In this document: piece after piece, positions 1 through 10,332 of the stretch
How positions within the stretch are numbered: position 1 is the stretch's first letter
Layout of the letters: each line of letters opens with the position of its first letter
The notes under the pieces: model-generated
What the model saw: only the letters and a program-made list of their open reading frames with translations
The model's database searches: none
Told to the model about the DNA's origin: nothing
Assembly: GCA_001599975.1 (NCBI GenBank)
Contig: BCIO01000003.1
Span: 620,001 to 684,000, forward strand
Origin: Cystobasidiopsis lactophilus
Lineage: Eukaryota; Basidiomycota; Agaricostilbomycetes; Agaricostilbales; Chionosphaeraceae
Length of the DNA: 64,000 nucleotides
Direction: 5' to 3'
Program-made: the position numbers and the translations under genes

Positions 1-1818
1 TACATGTTCATCGTCGACGAGGACAAGACCCGCGTCCTTACGGCTTGGACTGCGGCTCTGTCAACCAAGTCGGACCTCACCATCACCTTCAAGATGATGC
101 ACGGCATCACCATTCTCACACACGTTTGTTTGAACGACTCTGATCGGGACAAGGCGACCGCCTGGGTCGGCTACATGCTAGAGTACGTCTTCTCTCTTCA
201 TCTAGACGCAGCGACTCACCCATCAAAATTCGCAGCATCACCGAAGAGCGCAGGACGCAAGAAGCGCTTGCCTCAGAGCAGCAGGCTGTGATCGTTGAGA
301 AGGAGGCCGCTCGATTAGCCGAGGAAGCCCGTCGAGCTCAAGAACTGCTGATCGACGTGACGTGGTGCGCCCGCTCTCTTGTTGTGGTCAACTTTACAGA
401 GCACTGACAAAGCGGTGCACAGTCACGAGCTGCGAAATCCTTTGCATTCTATGTAAGACTTCCCCAGGTTTGGCCGTGTTCCAAATTCTAATTGGCTGGC
501 CAACACAGCACACAAGCCGCTCGGCTGGTGGCAGACATGCTAAAAAGACAGCAGACCGCGTTTGCCGACCTAGAGCCATCAGAAGAGACCGTTCAAACGC
601 TGCTAAATGACATCGACTTGGCGCTTTCGGACTTGGAGAGCATCCAGCTGGCCACCAAGTCACAGGAGCGGACGGCAAACGACATCCTTCAACTCGGGCA
701 GATCGAACACGCGGCATTGGTGTGCACTCCCATATCAGTCAATTTGCCGAAGCTGTGCAACAGCCTCCTCAAGATGGTCAATCCCGAGGCGCGGGCCAAC
801 GGGGCGGCCGTGAACTTGCATCTCGACTCCAGCCTTGAAGCTTTGTCCCCGACGCGAAGCTTCTTTTTGGACCCAGCTCGCCTTGTCCAAATGCTTGCAA
901 ATCTCGTGCGTCCCTTAACTTTGTCGATTCGGCATATAATGACGGGGCGCCCTTTCTTCCCAAAAGGTCTTTAACAGCTTCAAACATGCAAAGAGAGGAC
1001 AGCAGCATCAAATCGAAGTTTCTGTGGCCGTTTCTACAGCCGCCCCCGTATTGGGCGACCTGAAGACGCCAACATCGGACCTAGACCTACCAGCAGACGC
1101 GAAGCCGGCTTTCCTCCTTTTCAGTGTGGCAGACAACGGAGTCGGTATTTCGCCCGAAACACTCGACCGGCTTTTCTCCAAGTTCGTTCAAGGCAAATTT
1201 GCGCATATCAACACGGGCGGTTCTGGGCTTGGATTGTGGCTCGTGCGCCAGCTCTGTCGCTTTCACGGAGGCGACATTACCGTCGAAACGCCGGCGTCAG
1301 GCGGCTGCGCCTTCCGCTTCTACATCAAGTCTGCCGTGGTCGCTGCTCGAACCCTGGAAGCCGAAAGGCTGGCGGATGAGCTTCGGAGGTCATCGCTGGG
1401 TCCTCAACTGCCGGGTCGACTGAGGCTAGTCGTCGCCGAAGACAACGTGGTCCTTCAAAAGATCCTGAGGCGCCAGCTCGAAGGCGCCATGCTCGAGGTC
1501 GTTCACATGGCAAGTAATGGGCAAGAGGCGCTTGAAGCGGTCAAGGCCAACTACGACGAGCTCGACTGCGTCCTTCTCGATCTCGAGATGCCCATCATGA
1601 CCGGATTGGAGGCTGCCACTGCCATCCGCGCATTTGAAGCCACTCTGCCGAACAAACCACACATCCGCATTGCGGCAGTTTCTGGCAACGCCCGCTCCGC
1701 CCAGATCGACCGTGCCTTGAAGATGGGCTTCGATGCATTCGTCACCAAGCCTTACACCGTCGCCGATCTCATTCAAGCCGTCCGGCAGACGCCAGCACCA
1801 TCCCCTGATGCTCCTTGA
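1..1818 (+). CDS. Hybrid sensor histidine kinase, 5' end outside the window
   Basis: This is the C-terminal part of a fungal two-component hybrid kinase that autophosphorylates on His and passes the phosphate to its own receiver domain. The first exon (to about 184) looks like the end of a PAS-type sensor domain. A charged helical linker follows (ITEERRTQEAL...EEARRAQELL, about 230-357). The H-box reads THELRNPLHSM with the His codon at 424-426, after an intron ending at 422. The N-box (ANLVFNSFKHAK) spans an intron at about 906-966. The G1 box (DNGVGISPETLDRLFSKF) and G2 box (GGSGLGLWLV) follow. The receiver domain begins near 1426 and has the acidic pair (AEDN), phosphoacceptor Asp in VLLDLEMP and Lys in FVTKP. 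The stop is at 1816-1818. No Hpt domain is present, so a separate phosphotransfer protein is expected. The upstream sensor region is unseen, so the subgroup cannot be named. Confidence 0.9.
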
Positions 1819-2690
1819 CGTTTCGCGTTGTACTATTATCTCATAAAAATGGGCTCGCATGGTATACCCAATAGAATATGTTTTGCATTGTATCACAAAG
1901 CGTCTGGCCACCAGCTTGGCATCACGTCTCGGTCGACCGAAGCGACTCAGCTTGGCAAAAGCTTGGTCTCCTCCGACCAACTGCTCTTTCTCAGTCTCTC
2001 TCACTCTGCCGTTCATGACCTATTGAGCCTAAGCTTGCTGGCCCGTTCGCCAGGATGCGCGTTCGCTGAGCCGGCAGCTGCTTTCATCCTCGGGCGACGT
2101 GGCCTCCAAGTTCGACCTCGTCCGCGTCTCTTCTGGCACACTCTGCAAATCTTTAGTCACCAAACCTTCGACAGTGATCCTCTCTTTCTGTTCGTAATCT
2201 CCAACCCAAAGGCCGCACATCTGGCGAATCCACCAGCGCATTTCACGTGCCAATAAACTTCAACTTGCCTGCCACAGACGATTTGCCACTCAATAAAATT
2301 TTCTGTTTCGGTTTGGGCTCGGATGGCGCAAAAAGCAGTTGTTGAAGCCATCAGCATGGAGTCAGCTCTTGGATTGCACAATGCAGCTAGCCGAAAGCTT
2401 GCCGAGAGGACGCGTTAGTGAGTCGTTAGTGGCAAAATGCGCATGAAATCGTTTTGGGCATAGGCAAGTACTCTGCTCAGCCTAGTGTCTTCAGGGTAAC
2501 GTCTGAGTGTATTCAGACGTTGGTGTTGAAAGGCGGGAGAGGGCTACATCAGCGAGGTGATGAACCCATCTATGTTTGGTAGCTTCGCACAGCTCCAGCT
2601 GATCAATAAATCAGCATGTCGGTCTATTTAAACATCAACAAGAGGTGCCGAGGGGTGAGGTGGCCTCCTGGGGCGCTGGCGAGAGAGTTT

Positions 2691-2710
2691 GGGGGTTCGG
2701 CCGAGCCCCC
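2691..2710. promoter_or_regulatory. 20-bp near-perfect palindrome in the MFS promoter
   Basis: The arms GGGGGTTCGG and CCGAGCCCCC pair at nine of ten positions, with one T:G mismatch, around a central TCGGCCGA. Zn2Cys6 fungal regulators often bind paired CGG/CCG triplets, so this could be an operator-like site about 220 bases before the start codon. The role is inferred. Confidence 0.35.
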
Positions 2711-2732
2711 AAAGCCTTCGCCCGTGCCGTTT

Positions 2733-2751
2733 CGGGCAGGCAGCCTGCCCG
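2733..2751. promoter_or_regulatory. Perfect 8-bp inverted repeat with 3-base spacer
   Basis: CGGGCAGG, spacer CAG, then CCTGCCCG. It lies 22 bases after the neighbouring palindrome. It could be a dimer binding site or a hairpin in the 5' leader; neither is shown. Confidence 0.35.
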
Positions 2752-2929
2752 ACTTTATTAACTTCTTGCTCCTTTTCCACCACTCCTTCCCATCCCAATC
2801 TTGCATTCACACACCTGACCATCTGAGGCCGCACCCCGCTCGCCGCCAAGCCCAACCGCGAGCTCCAGGAATAGACGCGCCTCCCTCAAGTTTTGAAAAC
2901 AACTTGCCAAAAAGTTTCTCGCGTTCCAA

Positions 2930-5483
2930 TGGCATCTGACAGCGCACCTGCGTCGTCGCCTCCTTCTGGGCGGCAGACGCCAGCTTTGGAGGACAGCCAC
3001 AAGCACAAGCACCACGCAAAGGAAGCAGTGAGTCACTTTGCGCCATGCCCGAGGTCGTGCCGTGAAGCCTCATACTTCGCCGATCCTCCCACAGAAAGGC
3101 AACCAGGGCGTCGACGAGAGCAAGATCCAGACAGGCAAACAGCTAGCTCTTACATTTTCAGCCTGCCTGCTCACCCTCTGTGAGTTTACGCACGCCGGTC
3201 CCACCATTTTCAGTGCCGCTTAGACTTCGCTTGCCTTCCTTCGCAGTCCTCGTCGCTCTCGACCAAACCATCCTCGGCCCAGCGCTACCCGTCATCGCTT
3301 CCGACTTCAACGCGCTCTCGCAATCAGCGTGGATCGTGTCCTCGTTCATCTTCACGCAGGCGTGCCTTTTGTTGGCTTTCGGCCAGCTTTTGACGCTCTA
3401 CGACCAAAAGATCATCTACCTGGCCTCCATTTTCATCTTCGAAGTCGGCTCGCTGCTCTGCGGCGTGGCCCCGAATGTGGACGTCCTCATCTTCGGGCGG
3501 GCCGTCGCCGGTGTGGGAGCGGCCGGCATCTTCGTCTCCTTGATCGCCCTGGTGGCCGTCATCACTCGCTTGGAAGACCGACCTGTGCTGATGGGCTTGT
3601 TCGGCGGTGTCTTTGGCATCGCATCGGTCGTCGTGAGTTTTAACCTTTGAGCCCTCGTCACTTTTTCGGTGGCTCAACCCAACTTCCACAGGGTCCTTTG
3701 GTCGGTGAGCCTGCTTCTTCCTCTTATGGACTTTAACGTGTCCTGACAACTTACCCGCGAAAAAGGTGGCGCGTTCACCCAGCATGTGAGCTGGCGATGG
3801 TGCTTCTACATCAACCTCCCCGTGGGCGGCATCGCCGCTGCCGTCTCCGTCTGGCGAATCCCGAGCGCCACTCCACCACCACTCACTGAAGCCACCAAGG
3901 AGACCGTCCGCGCTCGCGGCCGCTTCATCTCGGGCGGCAAGTGGGAGCCCAAGGAGGAGTCCTGGCTGTTCAAGTTCATGGTGTTCGACTTTGTCGGCGC
4001 CACCATCCTCCTCGGCGCTGTTGTTTGCTTGCTCTTGCCCTTGGTGCGTCGCTCCTTCACTCCCTCAAGCAAGTTTTGCTTAATGTCGTTGGCGTCGAGC
4101 ACAGATCTGGGGTGGGATCGAAAAGTGAGCTTGCTTCCCTACCCTACCTCTTTCCTGAGGCACGGAAGCTGAACGTGACTCACAGGCCGTGGAACTCGCC
4201 GACCATCATCGTACTCTTCGTGCTCGCCGGCGTGTTCACCATCATCCTGGTGGCGTACGAGCACTTTGCGGGCGGCGCCGCGCCGTTGATCCCCCTGCGC
4301 TTCTTCAAGTCGCGCACCATCGTCGGCTGCTCGATCGTCGGCTTCATGCAGTTCTTCGCCATGTTCATCGTCACCTACTTCCTCCCCGAGTTCTTCGAGG
4401 CCGTCCGGAATGACTCGTGCGTTGGACCCCTCCCCTCTCTAGGTCATCTGTCCAATGGTCTGATGCCGTTCTTCAATTGCACAGAGCCACCACTGCCGGT
4501 CTCAAGAACTTGCCTTTCATGGGCGTTTTCATCGGTTCGTCTCATCCCTCGGCCCTCTTCCCAAAAGGTCTTAGTTCACGCATGCTTTTTTAGTCTCCTC
4601 GACGCTGTGCGGCTTCGTGGTCAAGAAGACGGGCCGGTTCTGGCCTTTCCTGGTGGTCATGCCCGCCTTCCTCTGCGTCGGCTCCGGCCTGCTGTTCACC
4701 ATCCACGCCGACACGTCCTACGGCAAGATTGCCGGCTACATGGTTCGTCATCCCTCCCCCTTCATCCATTCCTAGAATTGGATTAACTGGACGGTTTGTG
4801 TGACAACAGATCATTTACGCCTTGGGAGTCGGGCCCGTGTTCCAACAAGTGTTCCTCGCCGCCCAAGCCGCCGTCTCCCCGCGCGACATCCCCCAGTCCA
4901 TGGGCTGCGTCAACCTGTGGCAGCGCCTGGGCGGCGCGGTGGGGATCGCCATCGCGGACGCCATCCTGAACCAAAAGCTCAAGAAGAACTTTGCGATCTA
5001 CGCTCCCGTTCGTTTTCTCCCTCTTTCCTATCAAAGGAATTCAAAGGCTGATTTGGGAGTGTGTCTTTGTGTGTGGATTAGACTGCGAATTTCGCCATCC
5101 TGTCCGAATCCGTGTCTGCGATTTACGACTTGAAGATCACGCCTCTCGACATCCGCCCGGGCGTCATCGTCGCTTACGCCGAGTCGCTGCGGTACACGTT
5201 CATCATCGGCGTCGCGCTCGGCGGCATCTGCATGATCGCCGCGGCCTTGTTGATCTCCAACATTGACATTCGCTCCAAGTCGGCTCCCGGCGCCACTGCT
5301 GCTGCCACGCCGGAGAAGGCGGCGGAGGAGGGCACTTTGGTCGGTGGTTCGCCGGAGCCAGGGCAGGAGAAGATGACGCCGAGGTCGACGGAGGGCAAGG
5401 AGGAGTTGGCGAGCGAATCGGAGCTCCAAAACGTCGAGCAGGCCCCCGTGGCGGTGACCGCGCCGGCACCTGGCAAGTTGTAG
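2930..5483 (+). CDS. MFS drug/metabolite exporter, DHA2-like (14 membrane segments)
   Basis: A plasma-membrane proton antiporter of the major facilitator superfamily. The start ATG at 2930 opens a hydrophilic tail rich in Ser, Pro, His and Lys. Membrane segments begin in the next exons ([12 protein letters not shown], then [19 protein letters not shown]). The antiporter motif C region reads [20 protein letters not shown] followed by NLPVGG, with its GPLVGG part on a tiny exon near 3692. That motif and the long second half place it near DHA2-type multidrug or fungal toxin exporters. About eight introns are present, including 4417-4484 and 4743-4809, whose ends are mutually complementary. The last exon encodes a helix and a Pro/Glu/Ala-rich cytosolic tail ending in GKL at 5483. 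No biosynthetic cluster lies beside it, so the substrate cannot be guessed. Confidence 0.85.
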
Positions 5484-5683
5484 TGCTCCCTCATATAGCA
5501 TTCTCGTTTAGACTCGTATAGGTTTTCCCACTTTGCTTAATTTCATGGTGCAACGCCACATCCCACATCCCTCGTTGCCCTCCTTGAGCTCTTGGCTTTG
5601 GCGTGGCTTGGACCTGGCTCGTCGACGGCTGTAGCACGCCTTTCTGTCTGCCACTATTGAACAGTATAGCCCAGAGCAGGAGA

Positions 5684-7623
5684 ATGGACGACGACTGGGC
5701 TTCGGGCAGCGAGGATGAGCAAGTTGGCGGGCAAGAGGCGGACGTGCCAGCTCAGATCCTGTCGTCTCTGTCCTTGGCCTCGCCCTCGTCCGCGTCGACG
5801 CCGTCGTTCAGGCGACAGGCGTCTGGCATTTGGGACTACTTCGCGTCCAAAGGCTCGAGCGCGAGTGCGAACCACGCCAAGAAGCAGTCCCTCACCATCC
5901 CCCCTTCTCGGCCCTCAGCCACGACGACGGCGGGGGGTGACAGCTGGGTGCACATTGACAGCTCCAAAGTGGTGCCCAGCGCGGCGGGCGAGGAGGAGGA
6001 GCGCAGGCCATTGAGCGAGGAGGAGATGCGCGCCAGCGTCCGCGAGGATTGGCACGCTGTCCTGGCTGGTGCGTCTCTTTGCCCCTTTATACACTCTCAG
6101 TTAGACTGTGTTGACGAGTGCTGGCAGACCCGGGGAGTTATGTGGGCCAACTGCGCGTGTCCGACTTGGGCCAAATCACCTCTTCCCTCGCCACCACCTC
6201 AACCCCGTCACCGTCATCGACACCCTCACAAGAGACGCCGCAAGAGACGCAGCCAGACGAAGGTCTAACGCGGGATAAGCGCCGCAAGGAAAAGTTCCTC
6301 GACTGCCTCAACAACCCCACCGTCGACCTCACCTCCCTGCGCAAGCTGAGCTGGAACGGCATCCCTAATGAGCTCCGGCCCTTAGTGTGGCACTTACTCC
6401 TCGTTCGTCTCCCCCCTCCCCTCTCATCAACTTTTCAAGCGTTTGATGTCCAAGATGTAACGGTGTCGAACAGGGATATCTACCAGCCCCAGCTTCTAGG
6501 CGAGTCTCAACCCTAGCTCGCAAGCGGCAGGAATACACCGACTCTGCCACCCGCACCTTCTCAAAAGGGGTGGACGCATTGGACCAGGCGATCTGGCACC
6601 AGATCCACATCGACGTCCCCCGCACCAACCCCGGCATCCCACTTTGGTCTTTCCAAGCTACCCAGCGCGCCTTAGAGCGCATTCTGTACATTTGGGCGAT
6701 CCGACATCCCGCTTCCGGTTACGTCCAGGGGATCAACGATTTGGTCACGCCTTTCTTCCAGGTCTTTTTGTCGTCCTACATCGGTACTCTCCTGCTCCTT
6801 TCCCTCATCAGTGGCTTGCATCTGGCTGATGCTGTAAGCGGTGGGAGGTACAGATGCGGACCCGGAGCTGTTCGACGTCGCTTTCCTCCCCGACGGCGTG
6901 CTGGACGCTTTGGAGGCCGACAGCTTTTGGTGCTTGTCCAAGTTGCTAGATGGCATCCAGGACAACTACCTCTCCGGCCAGCCGGGCATCATGCGGCAAG
7001 TCGGCAGGTTGAAGTTGCTCTGTGAGCGCGTCGATGGTTCGTTCTTTCATCTTTTGCTCTTCAACACTTTGGAGGTTGATGAGAAATGGGGTGAATGATA
7101 GCACCACTGGCGAGTCATTTGGCGGGGCAGAACATCGAGTTCATCCAGTTCGCTTTCAAGTGGATCCACCTCTTGCTCCTCCGCGTTTTGCCCGTGGACG
7201 CGGTGGTCAGGATGTGGGACACCTACATGGTTTGCTCCCTCCCTTCGCCTTCTTTCCCTCTCATATCTGATGGTGTGGGAGTGAAACAGTCAGAAGGTTC
7301 AAACGCATTCAGCGACTACCACACCTACGTCTGCCTCGCCTTTTTACTCCGCTCCTCGTCCAAGTTGCGGGAGATGGACTTCCAGGGGATGATGCTCTTC
7401 TTCCAGAACCCCGTGGAGCACCATGTGTGGACGGCGACGGATACCGAGGTGCTGCTTTCCGGTGCGTTTTTGGCCGGCTACTTTTGGATCAGTGCGCAAG
7501 AACTGATGGTGGGTGGGGAGTGCAGAGGGATTCTTGTGGTTCGTCCTTGCTCTTTACACTACCCCATTTGTGGGTAGTTCATGATGAAGGTCCAACAGGA
7601 AAAGCATCTGGTCAGCGCGCTAA
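5684..7623 (+). CDS. GYP1: TBC-domain Rab GTPase-activating protein (Gyp1/TBC1D22 type)
   Basis: Stimulates GTP hydrolysis by Rab GTPases in Golgi traffic; yeast Gyp1 acts on Ypt1. The N-terminal third is low-complexity and acidic (MDDDWASGSEDE, Ser/Pro-rich). The TBC domain starts at LRKLSWNGIPNELRPLVWHL. It has the arginine finger in HIDVPRTNP and the glutamine finger in YVQGINDL, so both catalytic residues are present. Further family blocks are FAFKWIHLLLLRVLP, RMWDTY and FQGMMLFFQNP. At the end, joining exon 7526-7538 to 7599 across a GTTCGT intron gives LLSEGFLWKSIWSAR and a stop at 7621-7623, which matches the family's C-terminus; this fixes the end. The start ATG at 5684 is the first in frame. 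About seven introns are read. Directly downstream is a repeat array with the same intron style. Confidence 0.85.
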
Positions 7624-8711
7624 GCGACCCGCCTCGTCGACGACAATGATGGCCCTTTGGGGAGCACGATGACTTCGCTGCTTGATCTCCTGGTGTGTTG
7701 TGGCCTTACACATGATCAGTTGGCAAGGCTGATTTGAAGTGGGTCGGCGTACAGAGGAACGACCATGGTTCGTTCTTGCCACTCCCCGTGACATCTGTCG
7801 AAGGTCAACTGTGGCTTGCAATTCGAACAGGAGCGTGGCAACGATACCATCGCAGAACGGTAGCCTCTGGTGCGTTGACGACGTCCCCATGATCAGTGCT
7901 GCCATGCTGATCGCGCAGGTCGTTTTGTACAGAGCACAGAGCGAGTCCGATGGCCCGTCACTCTGCCTTACTTCAAGGTCGGCGGTGACGATGGCCTGCG
8001 CAACAGGAGCGTAGGGAATGATATCAGCGCAGCCTGGTCGTCTCCTCGTGCGTTGAAAGCTCCACTTTGATCAGTGCTGTTGGCTGATCTCTACAGTTGA
8101 TGGGCACAGAGTACAGAGGAAGTTGGATGGTTCGTCTTTGATCTCCCTAGTCCTTGCTCAAGGTCATTCGTAATGGTCGATACGAACAGGTAGACGCACT
8201 CCCAGCTGCCCGCTAAATGTAAAACTGGCCAACCTCGCCAAACGACTTCGAATGACCCACAAAATGTCCAGCACCTTTTACGAACGAGAGAGTCGCTCAT
8301 TTGCCATGATGAATATTAAACGACTTGTAATAACACCACCTCTACTGCTCGCTTTGCGTCATTTTGAGCTTCACCGCCACCGCCGTCGCGCGCATGATAA
8401 ACAGAGCTCAGTCCGCTTCGTCCAACCCACAGGAGGAGCGACACCTTTGGCCGTGTTTGGACCGACTCTGAGACGCTCTTGACCTTGTTCAAGCATCAAA
8501 TAAGGACCCAGGCAGTCCTCAGGAATCCGCCTCTGCCTCGACGATCCGCTTGGTCTGATCGCCCGCCTTTGCGCTCTCTCGTCGACCTGCTTCTTGTCGC
8601 CTTTGGGCAGTCATTGGACTAGCACGGCTGCTGTTAAGCGTGGCCTAAGGTGCGCCCTGGATTGCAGTGCGATCCGCGAGCGAGCTAATTCTATGGGCGG
8701 CGCAGTCCATC
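7624..8711. other. Long non-coding stretch after the RabGAP gene, with repeat array
   Basis: No conserved coding exon is recognised. Most of 7693-8189 is a degenerate tandem array (separate entry). From about 8200 to 8711 the sequence holds short unconvincing reading frames and the promoter of the F-box-like gene. Confidence 0.5.
7693..8189 (+). repeat. Three degenerate tandem units of about 178 bases with intron-like structure
   Basis: Each unit has the same order. First comes an intron-like piece beginning GTGYGTTG, with GATCAGT and GCTGAT inside and usually ending CAG. Next is a 28-34 base exon-like piece ending ATG. Then a second intron-like piece begins GTTCGT or GCCCGT and ends AACAG, followed by a piece beginning GAGCGT. 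The first pieces start at 7693, 7870 and 8048, and the second at 7768, 7953 and 8130. The last intron pair of the RabGAP gene (starts 7462 and 7539) has the same layout, so the array looks like an amplified gene tail. It could also be the spliced part of a non-coding transcript. Confidence 0.6.
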
Positions 8712-10125
8712 ATGCTCCTTCTCGATATGCCGGACGAGATTCTGGTCGAGATAGCTGCCCAGTTGGGCATCTCGCCCTGCCTAGAGCCGTGCTCTCTGGG
8801 GACGGGTGGCGCCTCCTACTGGAGGTTGACGAGCAGCCGGCCTCAGCGTCAGGGTTTCGATGTCCTCGCCACCAGCTACAGGATCAACCGCGTCTTTGGC
8901 CCAGTCTTCTGGCGCACCCTCTCCGCCAATTTTCGCCTGTTTCGCATCCCTCAGGTGGCCGCTGTCCACGACCCGCTCTCCCTCGAGACAGTTCTACTCC
9001 GCGTCATGCACCGCCTCCGCCACGTCAAGCGCATCTTCGTCGAATTCACAGACATGAGTGTGCTGACTCACTTGCACGCCCTGTGCTCCTGGCCAGCCTT
9101 CCACGAGAGCGCGACGCCACCCGCCCTCTTCCTCAAGATGTGCCGCCTGTCTCCTCGAGTGGCGGAGGACGTGTTGAAGTCGGTGCTCTTGCCAAGGGTT
9201 TGGCTGGCAGGGCTGTAGATCGCGGACTGTCTGTATGTGCACGGCTTCGCCGAGCTTCCCGGGGTCATCGACTTGAACATTTTCCCCCACCTGCGCACCC
9301 TTCGCATCCGCGACTCGGTTTGCATCGTCAAGTACAAAGATAACGAATACCGCCCTGATCCAAAGGACGACGTCACTTGGCGGGTCGGGCCCAACGAGCT
9401 GCAACTCGTTTCACTCTGGCTGGTCGTCCGCCGGCCCCTTCACGACGGGCCCCATCCAATGACCGGGCCTCACGGGGTGGACTGGTTGCAAAGCATGTGC
9501 AAGCCAGTCGATCAAGGATGCAGCCAAGTTTCCGTCACAACAACTTTTTGGGGTGGCCCGCCGGCAGCGTTGGATTGGGGGCAGATGATTGGCGTACTAC
9601 CCCTCAACTTGACGAGCCTGAAATTGGATCTCCGCTATCGATCTGGCGACCTTGGTTCGATCTACCTGTCGGGTATCGATGACTGGTCGCCTCTGGCGCG
9701 CCTTGCCGCTTTGGAAAAGTTGGCCGTGACTTTTGCTCACTCGGGACACTTCAAAGCTCGAAAGGCCGCAGCGCCAGCCCTAGCAAATCCCGGAGCTTTC
9801 TCGCTAGACACGCTCAACCTGCCCAGCGTGCAACGCCTGTCGGTCTCCCTCTTCAACTTGCCGGAGCAGCACGCAACGACTGTCTTCAACTCTTTTCACA
9901 TGCTCGGCTATGACACATTCCTACCTTCTTTGCGCTCTCTTCGCTTCAAGATAGAAGGTGAAGCGTATCAAGCAGCGGCTGATCACATGATGGACTCGCT
10001 AGAGGTCGCGGCTCAGAGACGCGGGATTGGCTTTGGGTTCCGGCTGCGTAGAACTGCGTGGATGGTGAGCTTTCTCGACTCACTGTTTGATTTGCCAATC
10101 GCTGAGATATGACGCTGTGCAGTAA
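8712..10125 (+). pseudogene. F-box/LRR-like protein gene, subfamily A, interrupted by one in-frame stop
   Basis: Related to the four genes at 45.9-53.0 kb. It begins MLLLDMPDEILVEIAAQLG, an F-box-like helix that in working proteins recruits Skp1 of an SCF ubiquitin ligase. Next come the conserved INRVFGPVFWRTL segment and leucine-rich strands such as LNIFPHLRTLRIRDSVC, WSPLARLAALEKLAV and LPSVQRLSVSLFNLP. An in-frame TAG at 9216-9218 sits in the middle of otherwise collinear homology (WLAGL, stop, IADCLYVHG), and the same frame continues to about 10065. A final intron with donor near 10066 and acceptor ending at 10122 would end the protein at 10123-10125. A single G-to-T change from a Glu codon would explain the stop, so the loss is recent or a sequence error. 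This is the only plus-strand copy and lies far from its relatives. Confidence 0.65.
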
Positions 10126-10332
10126 ATGCTGATCAACAACGTGATGGAAGGCAAGGTGGCGGTTTCGCGCCATAGCACCCCTCTGTGAAGGTGGGTTGGA
10201 CGATGGGCCTTGACGTCCTGCAGCTTGTATAGTTTTCGCATTACATCTCGCTTGCAAAGGATACGTCAATCGCATGTGTCTTTTCATCTCGCTGTAGCTG
10301 ATCTAACAAAGACCAAAGCAGTCTCAAAGAAG

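Larger units (their letters stand above)
1819..2929. other. Intergenic region upstream of the MFS exporter gene
   Basis: No convincing coding exon is visible on either strand. The right half is the presumed promoter and 5' leader of the MFS gene. It holds an AT-rich TATTTAA at about 2624 and two close inverted repeats (2691-2710 and 2733-2751), listed separately. Confidence 0.5.

Noticed and set aside
7693-8189. Regularly spaced repeats, considered as a CRISPR-like array
   Set aside because: The repeats are degenerate, contain splice-like ends and lie in a eukaryotic gene-dense region. No identical short repeat alternates with unique spacers.
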